Shown here in pieces: positions 1 through 9,284 of a stretch of DNA of 64,000 bases. Within the stretch, counting starts at the first letter, position 1. Each line of letters starts with the position of its first letter. Source of the DNA: Micromonospora ureilytica (GTDB taxonomy: Bacteria > Actinomycetota > Actinomycetes > Mycobacteriales > Micromonosporaceae). The notes under the pieces were generated by a model, which was not told the DNA's origin, made no database searches, and saw only the letters and a list, made by a program, of their open reading frames with translations. Position numbers and translations under genes: made by a program. The DNA is taken from NCBI RefSeq assembly GCF_015751765.1, contig NZ_JADOTX010000001.1:5270001-5334000 (forward strand), read 5' to 3'.

Positions 1-1526
1 ACGTTGTCGTCGACAAGCGCGGCGTACTCGTCCGGGCCGGTCACGCCGTGCAGGTGGAAGTCGCCCCCGTCCGACCAGTGGCCGAAGGCGTGCCAGAGCC
101 GGGCGGTCTCCACAAGCAGTTCCAGCCCCGCCTCGGCCAGGAACCGCCTGTCATCGGTGGCGGCCAGGTAGCGCAGCACCGCGTCGGCGATGTCGGCGTT
201 GACGTGCAGCGCGGCGGTGCCGGCCGGCCAGTAGCCGGAGCATTCCCGGCCACCGATGGTGCGCCACGGGAAGGTCGCGCCGGACAACCGCAGCTCGGCG
301 GCCCGCTCCCGCGCCTCGGGGAGGTGGGCGTGCCGCCACCTCAGCGCCGAGCGGGCCACCGCCGGGGCCAGGTAGGTGAGCACCGGTAGGACGTAACTCT
401 CGGTGTCCCAGAGGACGTGCCCGTCGTAGCCGTTGCCGGTCAACCCCTTGGCCGAGATGGTCCGATCGGAGTCCGGACGACCGGCCTGGATCAGGTGGAA
501 CATCGCGAACCGAACAGCCCGTTGCAGCTCCGGATCACCGTCGAGCTGCACGTCGGCGACCTGCCAGGCCGCGTCCAGGGCGGCGCGCTGGTCGGTCAGC
601 AGGGCGTCGAAGCCGTCCGCGCGGGCCGCGTCCGCCTCGGCGGCGACCAGGGCGGCCAACTCGTCGGCGGGAGCCGCGTCGACCGCCGCCCACTCGTAGG
701 CGGCGAACTTCGTCAGCCGCAACCGCTCCCCCCGGTGCAGGCGACCCGTCACGGTCAGCCGTACACGGTCCGGCGTGCAGTCACCTGTGGTGGTCACCGT
801 GCCCGGCCCCTCCAGCAGGTGACTGACCGCGACCGCGACGCGCTGGCCGCTGCGCCCGGTGCGGTGCACAAGCACCCCGTCGAGGCCAGTCGCACGGTAC
901 GTCTCGGCGGCCAGCGGGTCGGTGGGCACCGAGGCGGCCCGAGGATCGTCCGAACGCTCCGGCACCTTCTCGTTGGCCAGCAGATCCGAGCAGACCCGCA
1001 GCTCGACGGCGGCGTCCAACGGCTCGACCTCATACCGGACGGCGGCCACCGGGCGACGCGGCAGGGACACCAACCGGGTGCTGCGGATGCGTACGCCCCG
1101 CCCGGCCGGTGAGATCCACTCGGTCTCCCGGCGCAGCACGCCGGTACGCAGGTCGAGCACCCGTTCGTGGCTGCGCAGCGTCCCGGTCCGGAGATCCAGC
1201 GGCTCGTCGTCGACCCAGAGCCGGATCAGCGCGGCGTTCGGTGCGCTGATCACTGTGTCACTGGCCGACGGGAACGCGTACCCCTCCTCGGGGTAGCTCA
1301 GCTCGCGCCGCTCGTGCAGGCCGTTGACGTAACTGCCCGGCATCCCGCACGGGGCGCCCTCGTCGAGCACCCCGCGCCAGCCGATCCACCCGTTGCCCAA
1401 CGCGAAGATCGACTCGGTTTCGCCGAGCCGGTCCAGGTCGGCCTCCGTACGCCTGATTCGCCAGGTCTCGTCGTCCGCCGTTCCGGCGGTGGACTGCTGT
1501 TGATCGGTGGCCGAACCGGTCTGCAC
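1..1526 (-). CDS. GH65 family glycoside phosphorylase/hydrolase (C-terminus cut by window edge)
   Basis: Reading from a GTG at 1526, preceded by an AGGAGG Shine-Dalgarno six bases upstream, the frame stays open to the left edge, giving 508 codons. The N-terminal beta-sandwich region begins with an IFALGNGWIGWRG-type motif. The (alpha/alpha)6 barrel shows GNGYDGHVLWDTE, ECSGYWPAGTAALHVNADIA and GPDEY, the last holding the general-acid Glu of GH65. The family phosphorolyses maltose, trehalose, kojibiose or nigerose, or hydrolyses trehalose; the specificity loop and C-terminal domain lie outside the window, so the substrate is open. It is divergent from the PAP2 gene. A role alongside the alpha-glucan locus 13 kb away (nigerose phosphorylases are GH65) is speculation. 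Confidence 0.88.
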   Translation of the reverse strand, partial: MQTGSATDQQQSTAGTADDETWRIRRTEADLDRLGETESIFALGNGWIGWRGVLDEGAPCGMPGSYVNGLHERRELSYPEEGYAFPSASDTVISAPNAALIRLWVDDEPLDLRTGTLRSHERVLDLRTGVLRRETEWISPAGRGVRIRSTRLVSLPRRPVAAVRYEVEPLDAAVELRVCSDLLANEKVPERSDDPRAASVPTDPLAAETYRATGLDGVLVHRTGRSGQRVAVAVSHLLEGPGTVTTTGDCTPDRVRLTVTGRLHRGERLRLTKFAAYEWAAVDAAPADELAALVAAEADAARADGFDALLTDQRAALDAAWQVADVQLDGDPELQRAVRFAMFHLIQAGRPDSDRTISAKGLTGNGYDGHVLWDTESYVLPVLTYLAPAVARSALRWRHAHLPEARERAAELRLSGATFPWRTIGGRECSGYWPAGTAALHVNADIADAVLRYLAATDDRRFLAEAGLELLVETARLWHAFGHWSDGGDFHLHGVTGPDEYAALVDDN

Positions 1527-1591
1527 GAAGCCTCCTGTCGATGTTGACGTCCTGCGACCAGCCAACCAGAGCCGGCTGTGCGAATCCTGGA

Positions 1592-1620
1592 CGAAGGTCG
1601 TACGGACCGCCCGACCTTCG
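1592..1620. promoter_or_regulatory. inverted repeat in the GH65/PAP2 divergent promoter region
   Basis: Perfect 9-bp arms CGAAGGTCG and CGACCTTCG are separated by 11 bases, between the divergent GTG at 1526 and ATG at 1698. It could be an operator or a hairpin in one leader. No regulator gene is adjacent. Confidence 0.35.
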
Positions 1621-1697
1621 ACAGCGGCGGTGCCCTCTGCCGCGTTCGTAGGGTGTCCCCCAGGTGAACAGGGTATGAACGTGAAGTGAGGTGATGC

Positions 1698-2327
1698 ATG
1701 GTCGACAACGGCAGCATGGACGTTCCGGAGATCAGCGCCGAGTGGTACAGCGACGTCGTCGACGCCGCCGCCGGCAGCCCAGAGCCGGTGCAGTGGTTCG
1801 TCGGACACGCCACCGAGGGGGTGATCCTGCTACTCGGCGCGCTGCTGGTGATGGCCGCGCTGAGCCGCCGCTCCGGCGGCCCGCACGACCGGGCACTCGC
1901 CCTGATCGCGCCGCTGCCGGCCCTCCTGGCGTACCTGGGCAGTGAGTTCTTCAAGACCGTTGTGGACCAGGAGCGCCCCTGCCGGACGATCGGTCGGGAG
2001 ATCATCGCGGGTGCCTGCCCACCCCCGGGCGACTGGTCGTTCCCCAGCAACCACGCCACCATCGCCGGCGCGCTGGCGGTCACCACGTTGCTGCTCAACC
2101 GCCGTCTTGGCGTGGTCGCGTTGCCAGTGGCCGCGCTCGGCGCCTTCTCCCGGGTCTTCGTGGGCGTGCACTACCCGCACGACGTGATCGCGGGTGTGCT
2201 GTTCGGTGCCCTGGTCGCCGTGGCTGTCACCCCGTTGCTGGCCCGCCCGACCAGCGAGGTACTCCGCCGCCGGGCCAACCGCCCCGACAGTCCGGCCCCC
2301 AAACTGGCCAGCCGCTCCCGCCCCTGA
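1698..2327 (+). CDS. PAP2-family membrane phosphatase
   Basis: A 209-residue membrane protein with the three phosphatidic-acid-phosphatase signature blocks in order: KTVVDQERPC (K-x6-RP), PSNHATIAG (a PSGH variant with Asn for Gly) and SRVFVGVHYPHD (SR-x5-H-x3-D), each next to hydrophobic helices. Members dephosphorylate lipid phosphates such as phosphatidate or undecaprenyl pyrophosphate at the membrane. The ATG at 1698 has a GAGG-type ribosome site 7-10 bases upstream. The substrate cannot be told from sequence. It is monocistronic: the next gene runs convergently and an interspersed palindrome lies between. Confidence 0.85.
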   Translation: MVDNGSMDVPEISAEWYSDVVDAAAGSPEPVQWFVGHATEGVILLLGALLVMAALSRRSGGPHDRALALIAPLPALLAYLGSEFFKTVVDQERPCRTIGREIIAGACPPPGDWSFPSNHATIAGALAVTTLLLNRRLGVVALPVAALGAFSRVFVGVHYPHDVIAGVLFGALVAVAVTPLLARPTSEVLRRRANRPDSPAPKLASRSRP

Positions 2328-2356
2328 CCCCCCGCCCCGCCCCGCCCCCGCCCCGT

Positions 2357-2425
2357 CGATCTTGCACTTTGGGTTGTCGATATGAGTGGGACGCCCCTTA
2401 TGCCGGGACAGAAAGTGCAAGATCG
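2357..2425. repeat. interspersed palindromic element, copy 1
   Basis: Perfect 14-bp arms CGATCTTGCACTTT and AAAGTGCAAGATCG flank a 41-base centre. It sits between convergent 3' ends (PAP2 and prepilin peptidase). A second element with the same outer arms lies at 14103-14172, so this is a dispersed intergenic repeat rather than a gene-specific terminator, though it could also stop transcription in both directions. Confidence 0.7.
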
Positions 2426-2439
2426 CGGGGCGGGGGCGG

Positions 2440-3324
2440 TCAGAGTGCCCAGAGGACGGCAGCCGTTGTGCCGAGCAGCAGGAACGGGCCGAACGGCAGG
2501 TGGGTGCTCCAGTTGGCGCGGCGCGTGGCCAGCAGGCCCAGGCTCACCAGCGCGGAGAGCCCGAAGGTGAGCAGCAGCCCGAACGCCAGCACCGGCCAGC
2601 CGTACCAGCCGAGCAGCGCGCCGACGCTGAGCGCCAGCTTGGCGTCGCCCAGCCCGAAGCCGCGCCGGCCGAGCAGCACCGCGGTGCTGGCGAAGAAGAG
2701 CGCCAGCCCCGTGCCGCTGATGACGGCCCGCAGCCAGTGCCCCGGGTCGGCGTCGAGCGCTGCCACGCCGAGCAGCAGCCAGGTCCCGGCCGCGGCGGGC
2801 AGGGTGAGCCGATCCGGCAACCGGCGCACGGCCAGGTCGACGAGGACCGCCGGGATCGTCCAGCCGAGCCACCAGATCAGCGCCGGCAGCGCCCCGCCCG
2901 ACGGACCGGCGAAGGCCAGCAGCACCGCCGCCGCGAGCACGGCCAACTCGACAGTGCCCGGCGGTGGGCCGACCCGGGCGCGGCAGCGACCGCAGCGGGC
3001 CGCCGGGCTCAGCGCCGGCCAGGGGCGGGTCAGGCCGATCGGCGCGCCGCAGGCGTCGCAGCCGCTCCGGTTGGGCAGACCCGGGGGTACGGCGTAGCGC
3101 AACGCCGCCAACCGCATCAGCGGGCTGATCGTGAGGATCGCGAACACTGACGAGACCCGGGTACGCGCCACCGCCGAGGCGAGTCCCGCTGGTCGTTCGC
3201 GCCGTAGAGCGGGCGTTGCCTGGCCGGTGGGTTCCGTCGTACCGCCGGACGGCGGGGGCGCCGGGCTCCGATCGGGCGGGTCCTCCCGACCGGGGACGGC
3301 CGCAGGGGGTCCGGTCAGCGCCAT
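2440..3324 (-). CDS. prepilin peptidase (A24 family, TadV/PilD-like)
   Basis: A 294-residue polytopic membrane protein. The N-terminal half has a zinc-ribbon-like CDACG...CGRCRA pair of CxxC motifs, and the peptidase half carries the two catalytic Asp sites of the family: DLAVRRLPDRL and GFGLGDAKL (GxGxGD). It would cleave leader peptides of the pilin-like proteins in the tad operon about 7 kb away, on the cytoplasmic face of the membrane. The ATG at 3324 is chosen because GGGAGG lies just upstream; the same frame is open further upstream but has no better site. The retained CxxC pair suggests an N-methylating ancestor. It is divergent from the lipoprotein gene at 3903. Confidence 0.9.
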   Translation of the reverse strand: MALTGPPAAVPGREDPPDRSPAPPPSGGTTEPTGQATPALRRERPAGLASAVARTRVSSVFAILTISPLMRLAALRYAVPPGLPNRSGCDACGAPIGLTRPWPALSPAARCGRCRARVGPPPGTVELAVLAAAVLLAFAGPSGGALPALIWWLGWTIPAVLVDLAVRRLPDRLTLPAAAGTWLLLGVAALDADPGHWLRAVISGTGLALFFASTAVLLGRRGFGLGDAKLALSVGALLGWYGWPVLAFGLLLTFGLSALVSLGLLATRRANWSTHLPFGPFLLLGTTAAVLWAL

Positions 3325-3902
3325 GTTCCCTCCCTTGCGGCCAGATGCTCCTCCACGATGGCGAACACGGATCGTGATTGAACGCTCGCGATGGTGTTGC
3401 GGATGGCGCAGAAACCGACCTGCCCACCCGAGCCGGCGAGGGTGCTCTCGACCGCTTCCGAGCTGGGTGAGGCGACCCGCCGATCGGCCGACAACCCCGT
3501 TCGAATGCCGGGATGAGGCCGCGATGTCCCACTCCCGCGACCGGTGGCGAGACTCCGGCGAGCCCATCCGGCGCGGCGACGCCCCATCAATAACGACAGT
3601 TCGCTCGACCATTGCCCGGGGCGCAGTGTGGACACCCGCCACCACCACCTGTCATCACGCAGAGTGTTCGCTTGAATTGCCTCTGTTGTATCGGCGAGCG
3701 TCAGCCTATGCTCGCCCCTTGGGTGTGACGCAAGCCTCACCTTCACCATCGGACGACACAGGACCCCTGATTTGTAAAAGATCCGTAACGGTGAATGCAG
3801 AAGCGCAATGAACGGCTCCGGATGTGCTGATCCGGGCGCGCTTCCGCATGCCCGACGGCGGTGAACCGTCACCGCCCCGGGCGACCACGAGGAGGCTCGA
3901 CG
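3325..3902. other. intergenic region between divergent genes
   Basis: This 578-base region separates the prepilin peptidase start from the lipoprotein start. No frame in it has a plausible ribosome site plus a recognisable protein, and no RNA gene or repeat was recognised. It must contain two divergent promoters. A locally A/T-richer patch around 3770-3820 is the likeliest promoter for the rightward genes, but no clear -35/-10 pair could be assigned. Confidence 0.5.
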
Positions 3903-4469
3903 GTGCGCGGACGGCAGCTCAGGAGAGCGGCAATCTGCCTGCTGGTGGGCGTGGCGGCGATGCCGGTCACCGCCTGCGCCAGCGGACGGGAAGCGGTCGA
4001 ACGGCCGACGGAAGTGCGCGACAACGGACCCCGGACCGATCCCGACGTCGAACGGCATGCTGCCGAAAAGGCGGCACTTGACGCGTACTCCGGGTATCTC
4101 GCGGCCTCGCGCACAGCGGGCCTACGCAGTGATCCGCGTTCACCGGAACTGTCCCGGTTCCTCGGTGATCCACTTTTGACTCGGGTCCGGGTGTCCATTC
4201 GTGAGGCTAAGGAGCACGGCGCTATGCGTACCGGGACGTTCAAGTCCGACCCGACCGTGACCGCCGTCAGCCTGGACGCGAAGCCGGCCACCGTGGAGAT
4301 CCAGGACTGCCTGGACACGAGCGGCTACCGGCTGGTCTACGCCAAGGACAAACGCTCGGTCCCGGGCAGCGGTGGCGGCAGACACCTTTCCACCGCTACC
4401 GCGACCCGCTATCCCGACGGTCGCTGGCTGATCAACTACGGCGCGACGCACCGGGACCAGCCGTGCTGA
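3903..4469 (+). CDS. small secreted lipoprotein, function unknown
   Basis: A 188-residue protein starting at GTG 3903, with GAGGAGG seven bases upstream. The N-terminus has Arg residues, a hydrophobic stretch and a lipobox VTAC, so it is predicted to be exported and lipid-anchored. The mature part is polar, with a helical segment followed by a compact domain ending in a W-L-I-N-Y-G motif (residues about 165-180), reminiscent of small SnoaL/NTF2-like lipoproteins, but I cannot assign a family. It overlaps the next gene by seven bases, so the two are translationally coupled and head the tad operon. Confidence 0.75.
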   Translation: MRGRQLRRAAICLLVGVAAMPVTACASGREAVERPTEVRDNGPRTDPDVERHAAEKAALDAYSGYLAASRTAGLRSDPRSPELSRFLGDPLLTRVRVSIREAKEHGAMRTGTFKSDPTVTAVSLDAKPATVEIQDCLDTSGYRLVYAKDKRSVPGSGGGRHLSTATATRYPDGRWLINYGATHRDQPC

Positions 4470-5386
4470 GCGGGGCCGCGACAACCCGACGGGCGCTCGC
4501 CGGGCTCGGCCTCACGCTTCTGCTGGTAGTCGGTGCGGCCCCGCCGGCCGCCGCGGCCCTACGGGCCGACCCGGGAGCTGGCTGCCCACCCGACCAACCC
4601 GACTGCAGCGTCTGGGACGACGAGCCCGGCAAGCCGGGCGATACCGGCGGCGGCGGGGACGACGGTGGGGATGACGGTGGCGGCGGGGGTGGGGGCGTCT
4701 GCCAGTGGAACGGGCGGACCATCCCCTGCTACGACGAGGACCTGGGCTGGTTCAACAACGGCGACGGGTGCTATTACAAGCTTTCCGAGGGAACGGTCGA
4801 GCCCCCCGAGGGCGAGCAGTGGTATCTGCGAACCTGCAACGGCGGCGACCTGGGTACCCAGGTAATGGTGACGCGGGCCGATCCGCCGCCCGGCTTCGGC
4901 GCGCCGCCAGACCCGGAGGAGTTGGCTCGTCGCGCCCTGGCGTCGATCAGTCTGCTGCCGGCACCGCTGAGGATGGCACCCCGCAAGAGCATCGGCCCCG
5001 GTCTGGTCGGCCTGCCTGTGTGGATGTGGGCGGCGCGGAGCACCAGCTACTTCGGCCCGCTGACCGCGTCCGCGTCAGACCGGGGCGTGACCGTCTCCAT
5101 CGAGGCGAAGGTCGACCGGATCGTCTGGGACATGGGCAACGGGGACGAGGTCCCCTGCGAAACGGCCGGCACGCCGTACGACTCGAAGGGCGATCGGGCC
5201 GGCGAGACCTCGCCGGACTGCGGCTACGACAAGGGCTACCAGAAGGCCGGCACCTACCGGGTCACCGCCACCACCCACTGGAAGGTGACCTGGCACGGCG
5301 GTGGCGAGAGCGGAGAGATCCTGGTGACCCGTAACAGCGGCACCGTTCCGATCCAGATCAACGAACTCCAGGTGGTCACCAGATGA
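4463..5386 (+). CDS. secreted protein with Gly/Asp linker and PKD-like C-terminus
   Basis: A 307-residue protein from GTG 4463. A signal peptide (Arg pair, Leu/Val-rich core, PPAAAA cleavage region) is followed by an acidic Gly-rich linker at residues about 50-75 and a Cys-containing domain. The C-terminal part has an Ig/PKD-like pattern with WDMGNGD and YQKAGTYRVTATT, resembling polycystic-kidney-disease repeats. Its stop overlaps the next start (ATGA), placing it in the tad operon; such exported proteins often accompany actinobacterial tad loci. A role in pilus anchoring or surface display is inference. Confidence 0.75.
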   Translation: MLSGAATTRRALAGLGLTLLLVVGAAPPAAAALRADPGAGCPPDQPDCSVWDDEPGKPGDTGGGGDDGGDDGGGGGGGVCQWNGRTIPCYDEDLGWFNNGDGCYYKLSEGTVEPPEGEQWYLRTCNGGDLGTQVMVTRADPPPGFGAPPDPEELARRALASISLLPAPLRMAPRKSIGPGLVGLPVWMWAARSTSYFGPLTASASDRGVTVSIEAKVDRIVWDMGNGDEVPCETAGTPYDSKGDRAGETSPDCGYDKGYQKAGTYRVTATTHWKVTWHGGGESGEILVTRNSGTVPIQINELQVVTR

Positions 5387-6042
5387 GCCTCGCGACGCGC
5401 AACGGGACCGGGTCGGTGGACGCCCCCGTCAACCCGCCCACTGTGGTCCGCCAGCGCCGGGTCCGTCCCGGGCTGCTCGGTCTCGCCGTCCTCCTGATCG
5501 CCCTGGGCGGGCTGGGCGCGGCGTTCGCTGTCACCTCGGTTCGGGCCACCGGCAGCTATCTGGCGGTGGCCCGCCCGGTGGAGGTGGGCCGCGAGATCAG
5601 CGCAGCCGACCTGGTGACCGTGCAGGTCGCCGGCGGCCAGGGGCTGCGCCCGGTGCCCGCCGGACGCCTCGACGAGGTGGTCGGCAAGCGGGCCGCAGTC
5701 GCGCTGCTTCCGGGCACGCTGCTCACCCTGGGACAGGTCACCGACGATCCGCTGCTCGGCCCCGGCCAGCAGCAGATCGCGCTCGGCCTGGAGACCGCCC
5801 AGGTGCCGGCCCGCGAACTGCACCCCGGTGACAAGGTCCTGCTGGTCAGCACTCCGGACGACAACCCCGACGGAGACGCGGCCGCCGCCGGCACCCGGTT
5901 CGCCGCCACCGTCATCGACATGGTCAGCCCGGCCAACGACGACAAGGTCCTGTACCTGGCACTGCTCACCCGTGACGTGCCCGCGGTGGTGGCGCTCGCC
6001 GCACAGGAACGGCTCGCCGTCGTGCTGACCGAGGCGGCCTGA
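5383..6042 (+). CDS. SAF-domain protein, CpaB/RcpC-like
   Basis: A 219-residue protein: a cytoplasmic N-terminus, one transmembrane helix at residues about 28-50 and an extracytoplasmic SAF domain. The domain shows the ARPVEVGREISAADLVTVQV and KRAAVALLPGTLLTLGQV-type pattern shared with CpaB/RcpC and flagellar P-ring assembly proteins. In Tad systems CpaB-like proteins belong to the envelope-spanning part of the apparatus. The start ATG overlaps the previous stop (ATGA), and the next gene follows after two bases. Confidence 0.82.
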   Translation: MSLATRNGTGSVDAPVNPPTVVRQRRVRPGLLGLAVLLIALGGLGAAFAVTSVRATGSYLAVARPVEVGREISAADLVTVQVAGGQGLRPVPAGRLDEVVGKRAAVALLPGTLLTLGQVTDDPLLGPGQQQIALGLETAQVPARELHPGDKVLLVSTPDDNPDGDAAAAGTRFAATVIDMVSPANDDKVLYLALLTRDVPAVVALAAQERLAVVLTEAA

Positions 6043-6044
6043 GC

Positions 6045-6845
6045 ATGGCGATCATCGCGCTGGTGTCCGCGAAGGGCTCGCCCGGCGTCACGACCTCGGC
6101 GCTGGCCTGCGCGCTGGCCTGGCACCGACGGCTGGTGGTCGCCGAATGTGACCCGGCCGGCGGCTCGATCCTCGCCGGATACCTCGGCGGCCAACTGGAC
6201 GGCCCGCGCGGCATCGGCGAGTTGGCCGTCGGGGAGTTGCGCGACGGCAACCTGGACACCGCGTTCTGGTCGCAACTGGTCGACCTGGACGCACCCCGCC
6301 GGGAACGGCTGCTGCTGCCCGGCCTCGTCGACCCCGCCCAGAGCGGCAGCGTCACCCCGCTCTGGCAGCGCTTCGCCGACTACTTCGACGCCCTCGACCG
6401 GGGCACCCCCGGCTACGACGTCCTGGTCGACTGCGGTCGGCTACACGTGAACGGACCACCGTGGCCGGTGCTGCGGGCCGCCTCGGTGGTGCTGTTGGTG
6501 ACCCGGGCGCACCTGCCGGACCTCTCCGGCACCCGGGCGGTGGTCACCACTGTCGAACGGGACTTCGCCGAGCACCGGGTCCCCCCGGGCACCCTGCGGC
6601 TGCTGCTGGTCGGCGGCGGGCACGGGCGGGCCGAGATCAGCCGCGCCCTGAAACTGCCTGTCATCGCACGGCTGCCGCACGATCCGCGTACCGCCGGGGT
6701 GCTCGCCCTGGGCGGCACTGTGCGGGCCGGACGGCCGCTGATGCGCGCGGCGGCCGCGCTGGAGGTCCCGATCGGGGCGCTCCTGGAGCGGCGACGGGCC
6801 CGGTTGGCGTGGCCCGTGCAGCAGGGGGTGCCCGATGCGGTTTGA
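6045..6845 (+). CDS. CpaE-like MinD/ParA-family protein of the Tad system
   Basis: A 266-residue cytoplasmic protein with the fold pattern of MinD/ParA ATPases: an N-terminal beta strand, a P-loop region at residues 10-18 (KGSPGVTTS), ECDPAGG as the switch region and VLVDCGRL as a Walker-B-like strand. The second, catalytic-type Lys of the P-loop (GKTT) is replaced by Val, so ATP hydrolysis may be altered. CpaE proteins help localise the Tad secretion machine. It overlaps the TadA gene by 11 bases. Confidence 0.8.
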   Translation: MAIIALVSAKGSPGVTTSALACALAWHRRLVVAECDPAGGSILAGYLGGQLDGPRGIGELAVGELRDGNLDTAFWSQLVDLDAPRRERLLLPGLVDPAQSGSVTPLWQRFADYFDALDRGTPGYDVLVDCGRLHVNGPPWPVLRAASVVLLVTRAHLPDLSGTRAVVTTVERDFAEHRVPPGTLRLLLVGGGHGRAEISRALKLPVIARLPHDPRTAGVLALGGTVRAGRPLMRAAAALEVPIGALLERRRARLAWPVQQGVPDAV

Positions 6846-8382
6846 GCCGGTCTCCACCGATCCGCGCCAACAGCCACCGGCCGTGACCTCCACCGCGCCA
6901 CCGCTGGCCGCGCCGAACGGCCGGCACCAGCAGTCCGGGCCACAGCCCCAGCCGATGCCCGCGGCCACCCCGCCGCCGGAGTCGCCGCCCCGGCCCCGAA
7001 TGGACTTCCAGGTCGTCCGGGAGCTGCGCCGGGAACTCACGGAACGGCTCACCCTCTGGCAGCGCGGCCGAGAGTTCACAGTCGACGAGGAGGACACCGA
7101 GCGGGCCCGACTCGCCGTCACTGTGGTCGCCTCGTACGCGGACTCGGTGCGCCGGGCCGGCACGCCCATGGCCGCCGGCGAGGAACGCCTACTGCTCGAC
7201 CAGGTGACCGCCGAGCTGGTCGGGCTCGGCCGGCTGCAGACGCTGCTGGTCGACGACACCATCGAGGAGGTGCACATCCTCGGCTGCGACCAGGTACGCA
7301 TCACCCGGCACGGCGGCGGGGTGGACTGGGCCGAGCCGATCGCCGACAGCGACGCCGAACTGGTGGAGATCCTCCAGGCGGCGGCCCGCCGGGCGGGCGC
7401 GACCGAGCGGTCCCTCTCCACAGTGAAGCCCACCCTCGACCTGCAACTGCCCGACGGCAGCCGGCTGGCCGCGGTGTTCCTGGTCAGTCACCGCCCGTAT
7501 GCGGTGATCCGCAAGCACAACACCCTGGACGTGAGCCTCGACGACCTCGCGGGCGCCCGAGGTGACCTGGACGAGATGATCGACCCGCTGCTGCGCGACT
7601 TCCTCCGCGCGGCGATGCGCGCCGGTCTGAACATCATGGTCGCCGGCTTGGCCGGTGCCGGAAAGACAACTGTCATCCGGGCGCTGATGAACGAGATCCC
7701 ACAGGATGAGCCGTACGTGCTGCTGGAGGAGAGTCGGGAGCTACTCCCGGCCCGCCGCCGGGAGCGGCACCGGGCGGTGATGAGCTTCGAAGCCCGGGAG
7801 GGCCACGGCGAGCGCGGCTTCGACGGGCGCCCAGCCGGTGAGGTGACCATCGCCGACCTGATCCCGCTGTCGCTGCGGATGGGCGTCCTGCGGATCATCG
7901 TGGGCGAGGTGCGATCCCGGGAGATCGTGCCGATGCTCCAGGCGATGACCACCAGTCGGGGGTCGATGTGCACCATCCACGCCCGTACCGCCGCCGGTGT
8001 GAGTGAACGGATCGTCGAGCTGGCCCTGGCGCACGGCCGCGAGATGACCGTCGACCAGGCCCGCCGGATGGCCGGCAACGCGCTCGACCTGATCGTCTAC
8101 GTCACCATCGAGGACGAGACCGCGATCGGTGGGCGGAAACACCGGTTCGTCTCCCATGTGGAGGAGGTGATCGGGGCCGGCGAAGCCGGTCGGATCACCA
8201 CTACCACGGTCTTCGGGCCCGGCCCGGACGGTCGCGCGGTCCCCCGGCACCTACCGGAACGGGTCCGCGACCAGTTGCTGCGGGTGGGCTACGACGCGCG
8301 GCTGCTGACCCGCTGGGTGGAGGCCGGCGCCGGTGCCTGGCGGCGGCCCCGGCAGACCCGACTGGCCCGGCGGGTGACCTGA
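6835..8382 (+). CDS. tadA: TadA/CpaF secretion ATPase
   Basis: A 515-residue type II/IV secretion ATPase. After a Pro/Gln-rich N-terminal tail of about 55 residues comes the N-terminal domain, then Walker A GLAGAGKTT, the Asp box around LLEESRELLPARRRE, Walker B RIIVGEVRSRE and the His box SMCTIHARTAAG. It is the motor that extrudes Flp pilin from the inner face of the membrane. It overlaps cpaE-like upstream by 11 bases and touches tadB downstream (TGATG), indicating one polycistronic unit. Confidence 0.93.
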   Translation: MRFEPVSTDPRQQPPAVTSTAPPLAAPNGRHQQSGPQPQPMPAATPPPESPPRPRMDFQVVRELRRELTERLTLWQRGREFTVDEEDTERARLAVTVVASYADSVRRAGTPMAAGEERLLLDQVTAELVGLGRLQTLLVDDTIEEVHILGCDQVRITRHGGGVDWAEPIADSDAELVEILQAAARRAGATERSLSTVKPTLDLQLPDGSRLAAVFLVSHRPYAVIRKHNTLDVSLDDLAGARGDLDEMIDPLLRDFLRAAMRAGLNIMVAGLAGAGKTTVIRALMNEIPQDEPYVLLEESRELLPARRRERHRAVMSFEAREGHGERGFDGRPAGEVTIADLIPLSLRMGVLRIIVGEVRSREIVPMLQAMTTSRGSMCTIHARTAAGVSERIVELALAHGREMTVDQARRMAGNALDLIVYVTIEDETAIGGRKHRFVSHVEEVIGAGEAGRITTTTVFGPGPDGRAVPRHLPERVRDQLLRVGYDARLLTRWVEAGAGAWRRPRQTRLARRVT

Positions 8383-9284
8383 TGCTCGGCAGCCTGGAAC
8401 TGATCGCGGTGATCTCCGGGGCCGCCTGTGTGGCCGGGTTGCTGCTGGCCGTGGTCGCGCTGGTCGGCACCCGCCGACCCCCCGGGCCGCGACCGGGCAG
8501 CGGGCCGGGGCTGAGCCGACTGTGGCGCGGACCGGGTAGCACTCCGTCCGAGCAGCGGGCCTACCAGGCACTGCTGGTCGCCGCGCTGGTCGCCGGCGCG
8601 TTGGCGTTCCTGTTGACCGGGCTGCCGGTGGTGGGCCTGCTGGTGGCGGTGGCGGTGCCGGGCACCCCGTGGCTGTTCGGGGTGGGCAAGGCCGAACAGC
8701 GGGCGATCGCCCGGATCGAGGCGGTCGGCGAGTGGACCCGCCGACTCAAGGACGTCTCCGGCACCGGGCAGGGCCTCCAACAGTCGATCATCGGCACGAT
8801 CGGCAGCGTGCCACCCGGCATCGAGGACGAGGTACGGCTGCTCGCCGCCCGTCTACAGGCCGGCTGGATGGCCCGCTCCGCGCTGCTGGCGTTCGCCGAC
8901 GAGATCGCCGACCCGGTCTGCGACCAGGTGGTCGCGGCACTGATCCTGCACCTGTCGGACCGGGGTGAGCGACTGGGTGATGTGCTCGGTTCGATCGCCG
9001 GCGCGGCGTCCGCGGAGGTGGCCACCCGCCGGGAGATCGAGGCCAAGCGCACCCAACCCCGGTTCGCGGTCCGTTTCCTCACCGGAATGACGCTGGCCAC
9101 CCTCGCGTACGGGCTGATCAACACCGAGTACATCAGGCCGTACGGCACGCCTGTGGGTCAGCTGGTGATGGCCGCCCTCGGCGCCGCCTTCATCGGCCTG
9201 CTGGCCTGGGTGCGGTCGATGAGCCAGCCGCATCGGCCGGCCCGGTTCCTGCCGGCGCCTGATCCGAGCGAGGTGATCGCGTGA
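8382..9284 (+). CDS. tadB: TadB, type II secretion F-domain inner-membrane protein
   Basis: A 300-residue membrane protein with N-terminal transmembrane helices, a central cytoplasmic helical T2SSF domain (residues about 115-230, including GTGQGLQQSIIGT and LGDVLGSIAGAA) and C-terminal helices. With TadC it forms the membrane platform for the TadA motor. The start overlaps the tadA stop and the stop overlaps the tadC start (GTGA). Confidence 0.88.
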   Translation: MLGSLELIAVISGAACVAGLLLAVVALVGTRRPPGPRPGSGPGLSRLWRGPGSTPSEQRAYQALLVAALVAGALAFLLTGLPVVGLLVAVAVPGTPWLFGVGKAEQRAIARIEAVGEWTRRLKDVSGTGQGLQQSIIGTIGSVPPGIEDEVRLLAARLQAGWMARSALLAFADEIADPVCDQVVAALILHLSDRGERLGDVLGSIAGAASAEVATRREIEAKRTQPRFAVRFLTGMTLATLAYGLINTEYIRPYGTPVGQLVMAALGAAFIGLLAWVRSMSQPHRPARFLPAPDPSEVIA

